The notes beneath the pieces are model-generated. The model saw nothing but the letters and a program-made list of their open reading frames with translations, was not told the DNA's origin and searched no databases. 64,000 nucleotides of DNA from Prorocentrum cordatum (lineage: Eukaryota > Sar > Dinophyceae > Prorocentrales > Prorocentraceae): assembly GCA_963575745.1 (NCBI GenBank), contig CAUYUJ010022063.1, positions 62,001 through 126,000 of the forward strand. The letters are read 5' to 3'. Each line of letters starts with the position of its first letter. Position 1 is the stretch's first letter. This document shows positions 63,492 through 64,000 of this stretch, piece by piece. The translations under genes were made by a program, and so were the position numbers.

Positions 63492-64000
63492 CGTATTGTT
63501 GGATCCGCGAGGCGATTGTACAAACTTGGGGTCCTCGCGGCCGGCTTGTGGCCCCACCAGGTGTTGGGGCTTGCTCCAGGGCAAATCCAGTCTATGAGAG
63601 CCCAAGCGGCCATGTGCAGTGGTAGATGGAACCCTGGGGCCTGCACTACCACCGTTTTGGGGCTTATCAGTCCTGCCAAGTATGGCCCCCAGTTTAGGCT
63701 TCGCTACGAGCAGCTTGTGAGTTTCTATGATGTTTGGCAGGATCTTGCGCACTCTAAACGAATGGAGGTTTCTCGATGCTGGGACATTGTGGTTGAGAAG
63801 TTCGGCAAGACAAAGCATCGGTGGCAATGTGTGCGTGGTCCTCTGGCGGCTACAATTGCGGTGCTCCTCGACCTCAATGTGGTACCGCGTAGCCCAGCAT
63901 ATTGGATTTTTCCCAATGGAATGCACGTTCGCTCCAACGACCTGGCTTTCCCCCACGCCCTCTGGAGCACGCTCATGGAGGTGTGCGGGGGCATGTCGTG
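63492..64000 (+). pseudogene. RT C-terminal region of retroelement 3, cut by the window end
   Basis: Frame 3 is open from 63492 to the window end (TRIVGSARRLYKLGVLAAGL ... KHRWQCVRGPLAATIAVLLD). The segment RWQCVRGPLAATIAVLLDL, then WIFPNGMHVRS, aligns with RWRVRRGPLGGIILTLWEL, then WLSPRGELRS in retroelement 1 (about 9018-9120), which links the two elements. In retroelement 1 this region is followed by RNase H. Confidence 0.7.

Larger units (their letters stand above)
59410..64000 (+). mobile_element. Non-LTR retroelement 3 headed by the spliced leader; truncated by the window end
   Basis: The domain order is ORF1-like protein (Cys motif, coiled coil), EEP endonuclease, RT with YVDD, then the RT C-terminal region that also occurs in retroelement 1. 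RNase H would be expected next but lies beyond the window. Frame changes fall at about 60215, 60850, 61150-61260, 61500-61545, 62400 and 63478. The element starts immediately after the DinoSL, so its 5' end is that of a trans-spliced transcript. No target-site duplication can be judged because the 3' end is not present. Confidence 0.8.

Overview
The window reads as nuclear DNA of a dinoflagellate. The strongest evidence is an exact copy of the 22-nt dinoflagellate spliced leader (DinoSL) at 59410-59431, directly upstream of a retroelement reading frame. GC-rich sequence, very low gene density, decayed non-LTR retroelements and abundant triplet repeats fit this. A large GC-rich dinoflagellate such as Prorocentrum is my guess for the genus; I cannot prove it from the sequence. 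There is no bacterial-type operon structure, and I recognise no rRNA or tRNA gene.

Layout. 0-3.9 kb: GGA repeat, degenerate minisatellites, dispersed-repeat copies and a foldback element. 3.98-11.8 kb: retroelement 1 on the + strand (Cys-rich ORF1, EEP endonuclease, reverse transcriptase, RNase H, C-terminal Cys motifs). It is broken by stops and frameshifts and split by two satellite-bearing modules. 10.2-14.2 kb: three modules with a conserved head and tail and inverted CCCTACCTAGG/CCTAGGTAGGG ends around pentamer or hexamer satellites, alternating with about 85-bp units that carry short palindromes. 14.5-29.1 kb: triplet repeat tracts, two further foldback elements, a compound GAT/GGTGTCCC/GAGATCGAT repeat locus, and two abutting minisatellites (78 bp and 83 bp). 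29.2-33.6 kb: retroelement 2 (EEP, RT, C2H2-like fingers), followed by an unidentified ORF that runs into a 100-N gap at 33852-33951. 34.1-34.8 kb: a Cys-knuckle fragment like a retroelement C-terminus. 35-41.4 kb: a second compound repeat locus and an 869-873-bp tandem duplication. 42.6-56.4 kb: three collinear candidate exons of a folate-biopterin (FBT/BT1) type transporter, separated by introns filled with repeats, one of which holds the fourth satellite module. 53.4-58.8 kb: a T-rich tract and more dispersed repeat copies. 58.84-64 kb: a TCC tract, the DinoSL relic and retroelement 3, which runs off the window.

Retroelements 1 and 3 share domain order and recognisable sequence and probably belong to one family. 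Retroelement 2 differs, having Cys/His fingers downstream of its RT. None of the three is intact. Most long open frames elsewhere are translations of stop-free triplet repeats and are not annotated as genes.
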